From Symbiodinium sp. CCMP2592 (taxonomy: Eukaryota; Sar; Dinophyceae; Suessiales; Symbiodiniaceae): a DNA stretch of 64,000 nt. This document shows, in pieces, positions 41,375 through 51,132 of the stretch. The stretch spans positions 1-64,000 of the forward strand of contig CAJNDT010000966.1 in the NCBI GenBank assembly GCA_905221615.1, given 5' to 3'. The position numbers and the translations under genes are program-made. Under the pieces are notes generated by a model. It was not told the origin of the DNA, did not search any database, and saw only the letters and a list, made by a program, of their open reading frames with translations. Position 1 is the stretch's first letter, and the number at the start of each line of letters is the position of its first letter.

Positions 41375-41379
41375 CTGCA
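41375..41379 (-). promoter_or_regulatory. candidate splice or trans-splice acceptor
   Basis: CTTTGCAG immediately precedes sequence conserved between paralogues 1 and 3 (GGCCCGAGCTCCC region). In a dinoflagellate such an AG could receive a spliced leader; that is inference. Confidence 0.35.
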
Positions 41380-41394
41380 AAGGAAGCATGTACA

Positions 41395-41480
41395 TATAAA
41401 CAAATAAACAAGCGCAATATAAACATATATATATATATATATATACATATATGTATATATTTATATAGATATATGTATAC
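41395..41480. repeat. (TATA/CATA)n microsatellite
   Basis: ATATACATATATGTATATAT tract directly upstream of paralogue 1. Confidence 0.95.
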
Positions 41481-41756
41481 TGTCTGTTCACACACACACA
41501 TGGATGACATGTTGCGTGTAGAAACATTGCCGAAACGCCGAAGTACCCAAAGTTGAGCTTGTGTTCCCAAGGAAGGACACCCGAAAGCAGATCCTAGCCC
41601 AGCCTTCGAGCCATGGGCATCCGGACTCCCTTGAGGGCCCATGCGCTCCTGCGGCTGTGTTGGTCCAAAGCGTATCATATACATATGGCAATACACACAT
41701 ACACAAACATATACATATACGCACATGCAAACATACTATAAATTCTTTCTCACCTT

Positions 41757-41791
41757 GTATATACATATGTATATATATATACATATGTATA

Positions 41792-41827
<36 letters not shown>

Positions 41828-41969
41828 TGTATGTATGTATGTATGTATGTATGTATGTATGTATGTATGTATGTATGTATGTATGTATGTATGTATGATG
41901 TATGTATGTATGTATGTATGTATGTATGTATATGTACATGCACATGCACATGTACATGTAGATGCACAT

Positions 41970-42007
<38 letters not shown>

Positions 42008-42105
42008 ATATGTATATGTATATGTGTATGTATGTATATGCACATATGTATATGTAAATGTATACGTATATGCACATGTACATGTTTATGTACATACACA
42101 TGTAG
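41757..42105. repeat. long (GTAT)n / (TA)n / (CATG) microsatellite
   Basis: About 25 uninterrupted GTAT units (41800-41897) flanked by ATAC, CATGCA and TA tracts. The Tyr/Ile/His and Met/Tyr/Val/Cys frames here are artefacts. Confidence 0.98.
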
Positions 42106-42499
42106 AATTCGAGTGGTACTCCTGTGGCCAGGTTTTCATGGTCGTGTAGCTGAAGCTCTCCACTAAGGAGTGCAGAATATTTGGGGAGCAGGTCTGGCAG
42201 ACCACTCACCCGAACACCACACAAGTGCGCTGTCTGTTTCTGGAACAGGTCGAACGCCGAACCCCCCAATCATGCAGACACACTCCCAGCCCTAAACTCA
42301 AACTCGAAATCCTAAAGCTCCAGACACCCCCCTAAGCCCTTTCTGCTTATAAAGCCCGATAAGACCCCACAGAACAAGCGTTGGGAGAAAGACCTGAGGG
42401 ATTCCAGTAGCGCCTTTGACAAATGACTAACACTTGGGGTTGGGGTTTCAGGGTTTCAGGGGTTGGGTGTAGGGCGTCAGGGGACATGCTGCATTACCC

Positions 42500-42546
42500 T
42501 TAATCTCTGAGACAAGCATATGACTACTGGCAGGATCAACCAGGTT
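42500..42546 (-). rRNA. 5' end fragment of an 18S (SSU) rRNA gene
   Basis: Reverse complement begins AACCTGGTTGATCCTGCCAG, then TAGTCATATGCTTGTCTCA and GAGATTAAG, the universally conserved first ~47 bases of eukaryotic SSU rRNA with one difference (CAGAG for CAAAG). Similarity stops after GATTAAG. The rest of the gene is absent, so it is a broken copy. Upstream of it on the minus strand (42547-42600) is a 12 bp hairpin, CACAAGCTACAGAACTCC / AGTTCTGTGCTTGTG, perhaps spacer sequence. Confidence 0.85.
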
Positions 42547-42669
42547 GCATCTCCACACAAGCACAGAACTTTGGAGTTCTGTAGCTTGTGCACAACCAGA
42601 CTTATTCAATAAGTCGTTAATCACCGAAAGCGATTACAAGACACTTTCACGCACAACTCAGTACGGAAT

Positions 42670-42898
42670 ATGTCTCGATTCCCACATTTTACGCCAGTAC
42701 TGATGACAAAAGCACTGCATTACCTTAGTGACCATAGACTATGGGAATTATGGTATATTCCTTACTATGTGCAATGGCGGGTTTATAATATCATTAACCG
42801 TACTGCAGGCTTTTGTCCACAGTAGTCAGCTTTTTCTGGAGCCGAAGGGACGGAAGGCCTCTCAAAAATTCCGCCACGTATGGGGGTTCAGAGTTTAG
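42670..42898 (+). CDS. candidate coding piece interrupted by IE-A
   Basis: ATG at 42670 starts MSRFPHFTPV; TA (42698-42699, 42801-42802) flanks a 103 nt IE-A element; the join CCA GTA CTG CAG continues LQAFVHSSQLFLEPKGRKAS and ends at TAG 42896-42898. Total 42 codons. It could equally be a pseudo-frame, but the length and join are exact. Confidence 0.4.
42700..42802. mobile_element. IE-A element, intron-like
   Basis: Same 103 nt length as the copy at 3475; ends are more diverged (CTGATGACAAAAGCACTGC / TATAATATCATTAACCG), core ATAGACTATGGGAATTATGG intact. Confidence 0.8.
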
Positions 42899-42941
42899 CG
42901 GTTAGGTTTCTGGGCCTTTAGGGTTTAGGGCTTGCTTTCAG

Positions 42942-43008
42942 GGGGGTTCCTTTGAAGGGAGCTGTTAGGGTTCCGTTAAAGGGGTCTATAAGGCTACTAT
43001 AAGGGGTG
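42942..43008. repeat. TTCCTTTGAAGGGA repeat block
   Basis: Copies of the TTTAAAGGGGTCTATAAGG word. Confidence 0.8.
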
Positions 43009-43068
43009 TCGGGTTTTAGGGTTTAGGGTTCGGCGTTTAAGGTTTAGGGCTGCTTACACCAGAGCTTC

Positions 43069-43153
43069 CCAAATCTCTAGCTAAACAGGTATTCCTTAAA
43101 CCACAGTGCAAATGGAATCCGTAGTTAAGGGATGTAGGAGCCTCTGAGGAATG
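43069..43153. mobile_element. degenerate IE-B element
   Basis: CAAATCTCTAGCTAAACAGGTATTCCTTAAACC...TTAAGGGATGTAGGAGCCTCTGAG keeps the outline of IE-B. Confidence 0.55.
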
Positions 43154-43253
43154 AACTTGCAGTGAGAATCACCCGAGCTAAACTTAGAAATGTGTCTTGT
43201 AGCTAAGGCTGGATGTGGCAGAGACTGCCCACCTTGAAATCCTCGACCAATGT

Positions 43254-43338
43254 AGGGGCTTTAATAGGGCCTTGGGGCCATTTGTACTAAAAGTATGCTA
43301 TTGAACCCCAAATAGTGTTGGTGGTAACTAGGGCACCC
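43254..43338. mobile_element. IE-E element
   Basis: TAGGGGCTTTAATAGGGCCTTGGGGCC...AATAGTGTTGGTGGTAACTAGGGCACC. Confidence 0.7.
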
Positions 43339-43617
43339 GTTACAGTAGCCCTTGTAGACCCCTTTAAAGGAACCCCGAATCCTAAACCCTAGAGTATCCT
43401 TCTGAAGGAACCCTTTATCAAGTCCCCGCTCCTGAAGGAGGGTCGGTTTGCGTGCCTTACGCGGTCCGCGGAGCTTTCCGCCAACCTGCAAGCATCGTCG
43501 GGTTCGTGGCTTCGTTGTTTCATGCTTAGGGTTTAGGGTTTGGGGTTTACGTAAGGTTTAGGGTTTGTATGTGTTGCTTGAACTCTAAACTCTCAAAACC
43601 CTACCCTCAAGCCTAGA

Positions 43618-43890
43618 TTGTTGTCTCATTCCGGGATGTTTGAGGGAAAGGCTCGGTGTTTCACTGAGGAGTCCTCGATTGCTAGGCTTGTTGGGCTCCC
43701 CAGCTCTCGACACATCATATCAGGAATTGATAATTTAAGTAGTGTTTGGGGAGATATCATAGTCTACGGATACTCAGAAACCCTAGGGGAGCGTATAACT
43801 AATCTGTGCAGGAAGCTTTGCGGTTTAGCTTTGGCAGGCACTAAATATCGAAAACCTGGCCACCCTATGAGCCACGACCGCCGAATTTAG
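43618..43890 (+). CDS. candidate coding island
   Basis: Plus frame of about 90 codons, SHSGMFEGKARCFTEESSIA, then RLVGLPSSRHIISGIDNLSS and onward to TAG. Balanced composition and no repeat content; no family recognised and no join testable. Confidence 0.35.
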   Translation: MLSHSGMFEGKARCFTEESSIARLVGLPSSRHIISGIDNLSSVWGDIIVYGYSETLGERITNLCRKLCGLALAGTKYRKPGHPMSHDRRI

Positions 43891-44660
43891 GGGCCTCAGT
43901 ACTTACCCCTTTTATTTTGGGGGCTCCTCTTTATAGATACAGCATAATATACCCCCAGAGATCTGTTCCGATTATCGAGGCCCGAATCGTAGACGCATGC
44001 TTGGTCGCGAACCCACAGAGCTGTTGTGGTTTGAGGGCTTACGCCCCTCGGCGTTTTACTCTCAAGCCTCAGACCTCTTCCCACCTGCATGGAGAGTAAC
44101 TTACATGCAACTTAGGGATGTGATTTATCATAGGGCGTCGGGGTAGTTTATAGTATACAATAGCGAAGTCTAAGGAATAATGGCAGGAATCATATCCTAA
44201 AGCCGAGACAGCCCACGCAACGCATCGAGAAGTAGAATCGGGTCTGGGGGTATCTTTTCGGTACAAGTATAGGGACTTGGTGAACTGGAAACTCACCCTG
44301 AACCCTGACTCCCGAAATGAACCAGAAAAACGAAAAGGCCTCGCACCGCCCAAGAAGCGTTGAGCGCCGTGCCGGTACGTGCCGCAAAGAGCGAAAGAAG
44401 CCCAGTGGCAAAGTTCCCCATCCAAAATATGAATGAGCACAAGGCTTTCAGATTCTGTCACCTTGAGGGCCAGGCCAGACTACCGCCTGAAGATAGGCTT
44501 CATGGCTTCATCGAGATGTGCTCGTGCCAGACAGCCTTGTGCGATGTGATTCTGGCAGATATTGGGGGAACATGCTGAACCCCAGTATATATTTACCTTT
44601 GGAAAAAAGTTCTTACAAACTATATGTTTCATAACACATATTCTATATTAGGAGGATGGT
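43891..44660. other. unique sequence with overlapping frames
   Basis: Around 44190-44578 frames on both strands are open (for example minus MGNFATGLLSLFAARTGTAL). No choice could be made. Confidence 0.25.
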
Positions 44661-44829
44661 AATATAAGGGCCTAAACAATCACCAATCCTACTTCGGGGT
44701 TCCTTCCTATAATTATAGTATAATGGGCCCAAAACCCTATTCTAACTATTAAGGCCCCTATACTGTGGTACCCTTATAGTAACCCTTGTAGACCCGTTTA
44801 AAGGAACCCTATTCCAATTATTAAGGCCC
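44661..44829. mobile_element. IE-E element with partial second right arm
   Basis: AATATAAGGGCCTAAACAATCAC...CCCTATTCTAACTATTAAGGCCCCTATA (to 44764), followed by a CCCTTATAGTAACCC repeat and a second CCCTATTCCAATTATTAAGGCCC. Confidence 0.8.
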
Positions 44830-44924
44830 GGCGGCGTCGAGGAAGGCCTCAGAGTCTTTATGGATGCGGCGCTGCAGGCACTAAGCGCGTTTGCTTTGAA
44901 AGGCAGGTTTACTTCATCATGGTT

Positions 44925-45010
44925 GGGGTAGGATTAAACATGTACATTCTTATTCCTTATTGGGTTTAAGTACCCATAAAGATGTAAAGCGTTACCCAGC
45001 TATGTCAAAG
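44925..45010. mobile_element. dispersed element, copy 2
   Basis: Second copy of the element at 9791. Confidence 0.75.
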
Positions 45011-45984
45011 TCGAGATTTGGGTTTGAAGGTCCAGGGCAGGTAACCAGGTTGATCCTGATGTTCATTGGCTTGGTCTGGAGAAGAACATGAAGCTACTTC
45101 CAGCCACGATCCTTACTCCCTAAACTTCCGAAAGGGTGGTTGGAGTGATTCGCAGTCTGGCTGGCTGACAGGGGGTGGTTTCGCCTGAATTATGGCGTGG
45201 GGTCTGCGGGTATTTTATGGAATCATTTATAGTGACCATAACGGGAGACTATTTCCGGCTGCATATTCTTGTTAATAATGGCATATAGGGAAGACAAGGG
45301 AAAAATTATGGTTTCGCGAACTCGGCTCGGCAATGCACGAGGTCAGAATTCGAGAACTCCCTACTTCTGACTACCACAGGTGATCTCGCGTGTGCCGTGG
45401 ACGTGGTTTAGGATTTTATGGTACTGCATGGAGATGTCATCGTTTCTGCTACCATCTGCTACCACACTACAGCTTCCAATTAGTGACGCCCCATAGTTCA
45501 CGGTTCACCCTCAGCAATGAACATTTGGATCTGGATAACTTGCAACAACTATCAGGGAAAACCACCCGCTGGCTCAGGGTTTTCGGGGTTTAAGATTTAG
45601 CCCGAAACCCTATATGAACCCTAAACGGTTAGGGTAACTCTGATGCATCTCTTGTTCGCAGCTTCATCATTCTGCTCTCGAAAGCTCGGTCTGTGCTATC
45701 ATCTTGATGCTCAAGCATACTTCGGGGCTGAGTAGCCTGGCCCAGAAAAGGCTTTAGGGTTTAGGGCTTAGCGATGAACTTTTCGACTAAAGTAGGGAAG
45801 CCGCACAAAGTTAAAGTTTACCTCCTCAGCCCCCACGGACAGTGAGGGTGAAACACCAGTCGGCACTAGCCATGTAGCAGGGTTTAGGGTTTAGGGTTCC
45901 TAAGTTGCGGGATGCATCTGATCGTCATCGGTATGCTTAGGGATGGGACATGACGAAGTCTGCAGGACATGACCGCAGAAGCCT
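45011..45984. other. intergenic DNA 3' of paralogue 2
   Basis: Mostly unique; short CCCTAAA / TTTAGGG patches at 45590-45625, 45750-45770 and 45875-45895. No gene supported. Confidence 0.35.
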
Positions 45985-47613
45985 CTAACAAGGCGGGCCG
46001 ATGGGGACACAAATTGAAGGGAAGTCATCTTGTCGACCATCCACACGAGGATTCTTCCTCGAAGATGCGTTGAAACAGATCTCCGCTCCCTCTCCCGGGA
46101 GCCACGTGGCGACGTCGACCCCCCAGTACTCGTAGCCCTTCTTTTCCAGCCAAGCCACTTCTGCTTTTTGGGAGTTTCCGAGCCCTTCTGAGGCTGTGAT
46201 AAATAGGCGCTCTGCTTCTGGGAGGGAGGCCAGGAACAAACGCCGCACTTCTCGGCTATACTGGGAGGATCCGTCGCCACGCGGCTCCTGGGAGAGATTG
46301 CCGAGGCCTGCCTCCAGCGCTTGCTGGAATTGTGCAGACTCCTCAAACTCTTTCTGTTTTTCGTTTATCTTCTCCCTCCGCAGGTTGTCCTCGCCTGCAG
46401 ATTCGAAGCTGTCCACTTTGCCGTGGCCCACCTGGTTTTGGAAGAAGTAGACCTCCAGCTGCGCACCGCTGGCGACGGCGATCTCAATGTTTTCCTTCCA
46501 TTTGGTAAACCACCTGCAGCCCCACGGCTTCTGCTCCCCGTAGAGCGGTGTGCACCAGCAGCTGCCGGGCAAGCCCTCATCTTCAGGGATGCTGTCGCAC
46601 TTGCCAAAGTCGTCCGTGCCCTCCGGGAGGAAAACGACCGCGGCACTCACCTGGCCGTCGCGGCTCTGAGAGACCAGTGACTCCCAGGCCCCTGCGTATT
46701 TCCCCGGCCAGCTGGCCACGCAAGGGCGGCCACGCGGCCAGCTGATCACCGAGCCTTCGAATCGGATCGTTCGGTTGCTAATCTCGCAGCAGGCTTCCTT
46801 AAGCTCTCGTTTCAACTCTTTCTTCTGTTCTGAGTCCAGCTCCTCCGGAAACACGATATTCAAACAGAAGAGCATGGCAAAAATAAAAACCGAAAGCCCG
46901 ACTATCCATGGCGTCCAATAGTATCCTAGTGAGGCGTGCTGAGCCGTCATAGCGCCCAAAGCCAGCAAAGCAAGGAGACATGCAAACAGGAAGGCAAGAC
47001 GGAAGAAGACTTCATACTTCCCCAAAAAGAAGGTGCTGCGGTCGTCTCCTGCAACCGAAGTATGAATATTGAATGCCCAAGTGATGCAGCAGCACAAGGG
47101 TACTGTTGCCCCGGCCAGCAGCATGGACGCAACGTCGCTCTCGGGCGGAATGACTGCGCAAACGAGAAGGAGCGCTAACAGGATTGCGACGAAAGGCCCG
47201 AGACACTTCAACGTATGCCATGCCTTTTCGTTTCGCTTCTTGGTGGCGGCTTCTTCGATCATAGTGTCAATCCGTTCCTCTGCCTCCTTGCGGCGCTTTG
47301 CCTCGCGGGCCAATTCCCGTGCCTCGGCTCTGTCGCGGCCTTTGCACCGTTGAGAAAAGGCTCCGAAGTCCACGGAAGCTTGCAAAGATGCGCCTCCTGC
47401 AGCCTCGCAGCTGCCCTTCACCTCCGGGCTTTCGCGCAGGCGAAGCTGGATCAAGGCCTCCACTTCAGACTCGGGGCCACTTGAAGTCGAAAAAGCACTC
47501 ACCTCCGTCACTCCGACGTCGCAGGACTTCTGGGGATATATGACACACCAGTCGCCATGAAAAGCCACCTCAACGGGTGTCTGGAGGTCGTTCGTGACGG
47601 ACGCCGTGGCCAT
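45985..47613 (-). CDS. paralogue 2: four-segment membrane protein with conserved C-terminal domain
   Basis: Uninterrupted frame of 542 residues from the ATG at 47611-47613, the position homologous to the start in paralogues 1 and 3 (a GTG-started extension to 47634 exists but is not conserved). Same order: VTNDLQTPVEVAFHGDWCVI near the N-terminus, an insertion (FSTSSGPESEVE) absent from the others, an Arg/Glu-rich helix, four hydrophobic segments, and the C-terminal domain with SCWCTPLYGEQKPWGCRWFT. The C-terminus (DDFPSICVPIGPPC) diverges slightly. Upstream, the GGCCGGCCCGAGCTCCCC block is conserved at nucleotide level but a frame change breaks the upstream peptide seen in paralogues 1 and 3. 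Same strand and about 4.7 kb from paralogue 1, so a tandem array. Family unknown; membrane location inferred. Confidence 0.85.
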   Translation of the reverse strand: MATASVTNDLQTPVEVAFHGDWCVIYPQKSCDVGVTEVSAFSTSSGPESEVEALIQLRLRESPEVKGSCEAAGGASLQASVDFGAFSQRCKGRDRAEARELAREAKRRKEAEERIDTMIEEAATKKRNEKAWHTLKCLGPFVAILLALLLVCAVIPPESDVASMLLAGATVPLCCCITWAFNIHTSVAGDDRSTFFLGKYEVFFRLAFLFACLLALLALGAMTAQHASLGYYWTPWIVGLSVFIFAMLFCLNIVFPEELDSEQKKELKRELKEACCEISNRTIRFEGSVISWPRGRPCVASWPGKYAGAWESLVSQSRDGQVSAAVVFLPEGTDDFGKCDSIPEDEGLPGSCWCTPLYGEQKPWGCRWFTKWKENIEIAVASGAQLEVYFFQNQVGHGKVDSFESAGEDNLRREKINEKQKEFEESAQFQQALEAGLGNLSQEPRGDGSSQYSREVRRLFLASLPEAERLFITASEGLGNSQKAEVAWLEKKGYEYWGVDVATWLPGEGAEICFNASSRKNPRVDGRQDDFPSICVPIGPPC

Positions 47614-47689
47614 GGCCTTACGCGCTCCGGACACCGTCGCCTTTGCGAGGGGAGCTCGGGCCGGCCGCCAGAATACTCAAAGTTGCAGC

Positions 47690-47783
47690 AGGTGGTAGTA
47701 ATAGTAGTAGTAGTAATCATAACAATACTAGTGGTAATGGTAGTGGTAGTGGCAGTGGTAATGGTGAAGTAGTAGTAGTAGCT
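47690..47783. repeat. (AGT/GGT)n microsatellite
   Basis: GTAGTAATAGTAGTAGTAG tract just upstream of paralogue 2. Confidence 0.95.
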
Positions 47784-48334
47784 CCGCGATGGCAGGGGCT
47801 CGAACTACGTGCCAAGGAAAAACTGAAGAAACCGTTCGCGTTTCCGAATGCATGGATCATGCACCATCGAAAAAGTCTCAACCATTCTCAGCCTAAAAGC
47901 CCTAAACCCGAAACCATATATTTAACAAGCCACAAACCCCGCTTGAAGCTTAGTTTGAACACCCGAGGCCTTCTTCTCACCGATCTTTCAGCGCCGAATG
48001 CTCCGGCACCTCTCTGCAAACATCCCAGGAAGGGCACTCCACCCCCGAACCAGATGCTTTGATGAGGCTGACAAGGTTACGAAGGGCCTTAAGTCATGAC
48101 CAGAAGCCCAAACCACCCTGCGTAAAAGCTAACGCCCTAAACTTTGGCCTTAAACCGTAAGACCCTAAACCCTAAGCCCAAGGTAATCTCAGGTGCTTTC
48201 CTCACAGAAGGGACTCGTCTTCTTTGTGCATGTTGGTGCCCCATAATAACCCTACATAGCCCTTCAAGCGTCCGGATATGTGTGGGAACAGCAAGATTCA
48301 GTGTGCTACTTGAGTAACTGGTCTTCCTGAAAGC
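47784..48334. other. unique sequence and CCCTAAA words
   Basis: No supported gene; CCCTAAACC words at 47895-47910 and 48120-48180. Confidence 0.3.
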
Positions 48335-48815
48335 ATCGTGAGCTCAATATCTTCCCTTCAGACTTTTCCTAGGGAACGAAAGGTTAGCCTTCGGGGTGCT
48401 AGGGATTACAGTGGCCCACAAAGGTTAAAGGCTACCTAGCCTACTACCAAGTAATGCTTCAGGAACCGCGTCCCCAAACCGTGCACGTTAGGATCGCGAA
48501 GCCGGAACTACCGCCCGAGCCTCCACCCCCCTCTTCTGCAAGTTATGCCTGGCAGTTCGGCACCGTCAGAGATTCTTGGGGCTGCGGCTGCTCTAATGTA
48601 GGCCCTAGTAAATTTGATTACCTATACCATTTTGGGATACCTTACTACAGTTACAGTGTAATATGATATACCCCAAAACCCTATTCTAACTATTCAGGCC
48701 CGTATATTACTTGGCTGTGCTTTGTACGAGCTCCAAACCTGTGATCTTCCTCAGCGGGGTTCAGGGACGTGTGGAGAGTCTTCTGGAACCGAAAACTGCC
48801 TCGATAAACCCTTGA
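48335..48815 (+). CDS. candidate three-exon gene piece interrupted by IE-H and IE-E
   Basis: Exon 1 reads ELNIFPSDFS; CCT (48368-48370, 48440-48442) flanks a 72 nt IE-H element and the join reads GAC TTT TCC TAC TAC CAA. Exon 2 (48443-48600) has VHVRIAKPELPPEPPPPSSA, then SYAWQFGTVRDSWGCGCSN. TA (48599-48600, 48703-48704) flanks a 104 nt IE-E element and the join reads AAT GTA TAT TAC TTG, continuing LAVLCTSSKPVIFLSGVQGR to a TGA at 48813-48815. The frame from the first join to the stop is exactly 90 codons. Two different element families drop out in one frame, which makes this the strongest non-paralogue gene model. Product unknown. Confidence 0.6.
48371..48442. mobile_element. IE-H element, intron-like
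   Basis: AGGGAACGAAAGGTTAGCC / GGTTAAAGGCTACCTAG ends. The same family makes up the first intron of paralogue 3. Confidence 0.85.
48601..48704. mobile_element. IE-E element, intron-like
   Basis: GGCCCTAGTAAATTTGATTA.../...CCCTATTCTAACTATTCAGGCCCG; TA duplication. Confidence 0.88.
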
Positions 48816-48939
48816 TTTAAAAGTCGTCCTGGGCATACCAAAACTTGAAAACTCCTGCAGCATCGCTAGAGCATTGAAGTGGTCAAGAAAAGCTCCCCAC
48901 GCTCCTAAACCCTAAACTTCCCAAAACCAAAGTCCGAAT

Positions 48940-49200
48940 TCCAAAATAGGTCTATACCATCCTCTAGCGTACTATAGCACATTCGTACCGTACATAGGTA
49001 GGTGGGTAGGTAGGATAGGTAGGATAGTATAGGATCGGACAGGATTAGGATTGGAGAGTCCAGTCTGGTATGGTGTAGTAATACTATGGTGTATAGTGTC
49101 GTATAGCAACGTACTAGTACAGTATAGTATAGTCGCTCGTCCAGTCTGTGTAGTCTATAGTCGAGTGTTTATCGTCTAGTATAGTTTGGCATAGCAGAGT
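48940..49200. repeat. degenerate TATAG / GTAGGTAGG repeats
   Basis: GGTAGGTGGGTAGGTAGG at 48998-49020 and many GTATAGTAT words. Confidence 0.75.
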
Positions 49201-49215
49201 AGAGCACAGTATACA

Positions 49216-49217
<2 letters not shown>

Positions 49218-49246
<29 letters not shown>

Positions 49247-49272
49247 AATGCATATAAATTATAAATATACAT

Positions 49273-49303
<31 letters not shown>

Positions 49304-49306
49304 TAA
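49218..49306. repeat. (TA)n microsatellite
   Basis: TA runs with CATATA interruptions. Confidence 0.95.
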
Positions 49307-49439
49307 TGGAGTCTGGTACTTTGTAGAATAAGGCTCACAACAATCGCCTTCGGCCACTTCGCAAGCGACGCAAACCGACTCTGCGCTTGGGTCGACAGCT
49401 CCTGGGCCACGGAACGCTTTGCACACAAACTCGGTCGCT

Positions 49440-49490
49440 TAAAGGGGTCCTAAAAAAGGGTCCATAAGGGATCTATAGTAGGGTTCTTGA
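49440..49490. repeat. AAAGGGATCTATAGTAGGG repeat block
   Basis: Two copies of the common word. Confidence 0.75.
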
Positions 49491-49495
49491 GTTTA

Positions 49496-49592
49496 GGGCC
49501 TTAGTAATTAGAATAGGGTTTGGGGGCCCATTTTTACTATAATTATAATAAGGGGCCCCCAAAAAACACTATAGGTGACTACAAAGGCCCCT
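49496..49592. mobile_element. IE-E element
   Basis: GGGCCTTAGTAATTAGAATAGGG...GTGACTACAAAGGCCCC. Confidence 0.88.
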
Positions 49593-49599
49593 AGATTAG

Positions 49600-49760
49600 T
49601 TTTTTTGGGGAAGGGGGGGGGTTTAGGGTTTAAGGCTTTACGGGCTTCAGGGCTTATGGCTAACAGAGCTTAAGGAGCTAGAGGCTTCAGGGCTTAGCAG
49701 TTTTAGGAGCTAAGGCTTAGGGGCCAGGGTGTAGGGCTTTAGGATGCTTTAGGGTTTAAT
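49600..49760. repeat. degenerate TTTAGGG / GCTTCAGGGCTTA cluster
   Basis: Follows a GGGGAAGGGGGGGG run; words include GGGTTTAAGGCTTTACGGGC. Confidence 0.75.
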
Positions 49761-49863
49761 GTAGGAACCTGATTAAGAAACCCTGGCCCTACAACCCCAA
49801 TATATTAGGATTCATATATAGGGAACCCTACTAAAGAGCCAAGGTTGCTTCATCAGGTTCCTA
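49761..49863. mobile_element. element with GTAGGAACCTGAT ends
   Basis: Inverted against ATCAGGTTCCTAT; 103 bases. Confidence 0.8.
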
Positions 49864-49914
49864 TATTCATCTGCCCAAGGGGAAAAAGTATGAAATGCCG
49901 AATAACTTCACTTA

Positions 49915-49970
49915 GGGGCCTTAATGATTACAATAGGGTTTAGGGTTTAGGTTTGGGATATAGGGGCCTC
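49915..49970. mobile_element. short IE-E derivative
   Basis: GGGGCCTTAATGATTACAATAGGG fused directly to TTTAGGG units and a right end ATAGGGGCCTC. Confidence 0.6.
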
Positions 49971-50447
49971 AATGTGTCGGGGTACACAAACTCTAGCATG
50001 TTTGTCATCGGACAAGGAACTGTAGACGTTACGAGGATAAAGACTTGAATTGAACCCAAAGCCCCAAAACCCTCCATCCAAAAAACAACCGAACTCGCTG
50101 CCCAAACCCCTAAACTCCCAAACCCTAAACCCTGTAACCTCCAGAACCCCTAGGCCCATTATAAAGTCTAATCAGTAGGATACGATCTTGGGTGTATTCG
50201 CTAGAGCCATAATACGGAACCTCTAAGGAACAGTATTGGGAAGCCTATGATACTACAAGTACTCGAACTACAATGAGGAACCCCTTGAAAATAGTATTCT
50301 AAGGTATTCTAGCAAGTAAGGCAAAGCCGCCTGTTTCGGAGTCAAGATGAGGGGATATAGACCCTCTCAAGAAGGTTCCTTTTCAGAGAGCCATAAGTCG
50401 GGTTAAGCAGGGCCCGCCTTTTAAGGGCTCTCCCTCATACTACCTAC

Positions 50448-50557
50448 CTATAGTCGCCGTTGTAGTTCCATTTTGTGGTTAACCAAAGCCTATATAAGAG
50501 GATCCGAACCATAAAACTGGTTAACCCCCAAAAGGAACTACAATGGATACTATGGGT
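50448..50557. mobile_element. element with CTATAGTCGCCGTTGTAGTTCC ends
   Basis: Inverted against GGAACTACAATGGATACTATGGG; a related half (ATTGTAGTTCC) sits at the window end, 63984-63994. Confidence 0.85.
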
Positions 50558-50635
50558 ATACCTAGGACAGCTTTGAGCTGTCGGGCCCCAGGTAGTCGTC
50601 TGAAAGCGAAATCGGTCAGTGCTCGGCAACTCTAA
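50558..50635 (-). CDS. candidate exon
   Basis: Minus frame ELPSTDRFRFQTTTWGPTAQ then SCPRY, running into the preceding element at its 3' side and into a CCCTAAA cluster at its 5' side. Confidence 0.35.
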
Positions 50636-50680
50636 ACCCTAAACCCTAGACCCTAAACCCTGAACCCTAAACCCGTTAAA
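50636..50680. repeat. CCCTAAA cluster
   Basis: Six CCCTAAACCCTAGA-like units. Confidence 0.9.
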
Positions 50681-50702
50681 ATCAGCCCGAGACTAGGGTG
50701 AC

Positions 50703-50814
50703 TAGGATGCCCAACAACCTAGGAATAAAAAGGGCTCCCTTGTTGGTGTTGGGTAACTTCTATAAGGAACCTAGGACTACAAAAAGGGAATAAAGGTACT
50801 ACTGGGCATCCTAG
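50703..50814. mobile_element. IE-F element
   Basis: CTAGGATGCCCAACAACCTA...GGGCATCCTAG; well conserved. Confidence 0.92.
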
Positions 50815-51132
50815 GTTAGGGTTGCAGTTTAAGGGTTTAGGGGTTCCGGTTCAAGGTTTTGGGTTTAAGGTTGTTGGCCTGTAGGCTTCAGGGCTCGGAG
50901 ACTACAATACTGCAAGAACCCGGTCATTCTCATGCAACTCTTGTTCGCAGATTCGTCTGCGCTGGTCGTAGCTCGGGTTGCGCCATCTCCTTAAAACTCG
51001 AAGACGGCGCCAGGGTGAAAGGCCAGTCAGCCAGTGGCACATGAGCCCTCGGCACGTGCGGAATGGAAGTAGGTCGGAGTCCTCTGTGCTTTTCTTGTGC
51101 AATTGTGGAGGCCACGGTCGCTATACAAATCT

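Noticed and set aside
41488-42269. Frames of 100-200 codons rich in Tyr, Ile, His, Met and Cys
   Set aside because: They arise from the (GTAT)n/(TA)n repeat; the 664-codon reading of paralogue 1 is extended into this repeat for the same reason, so I used the conserved ATG at 41321.
45040-45060. ACCAGGTTGATCCTGATG, resembling the 18S start
   Set aside because: Only about 13 bases match and the flanks do not; probably chance.
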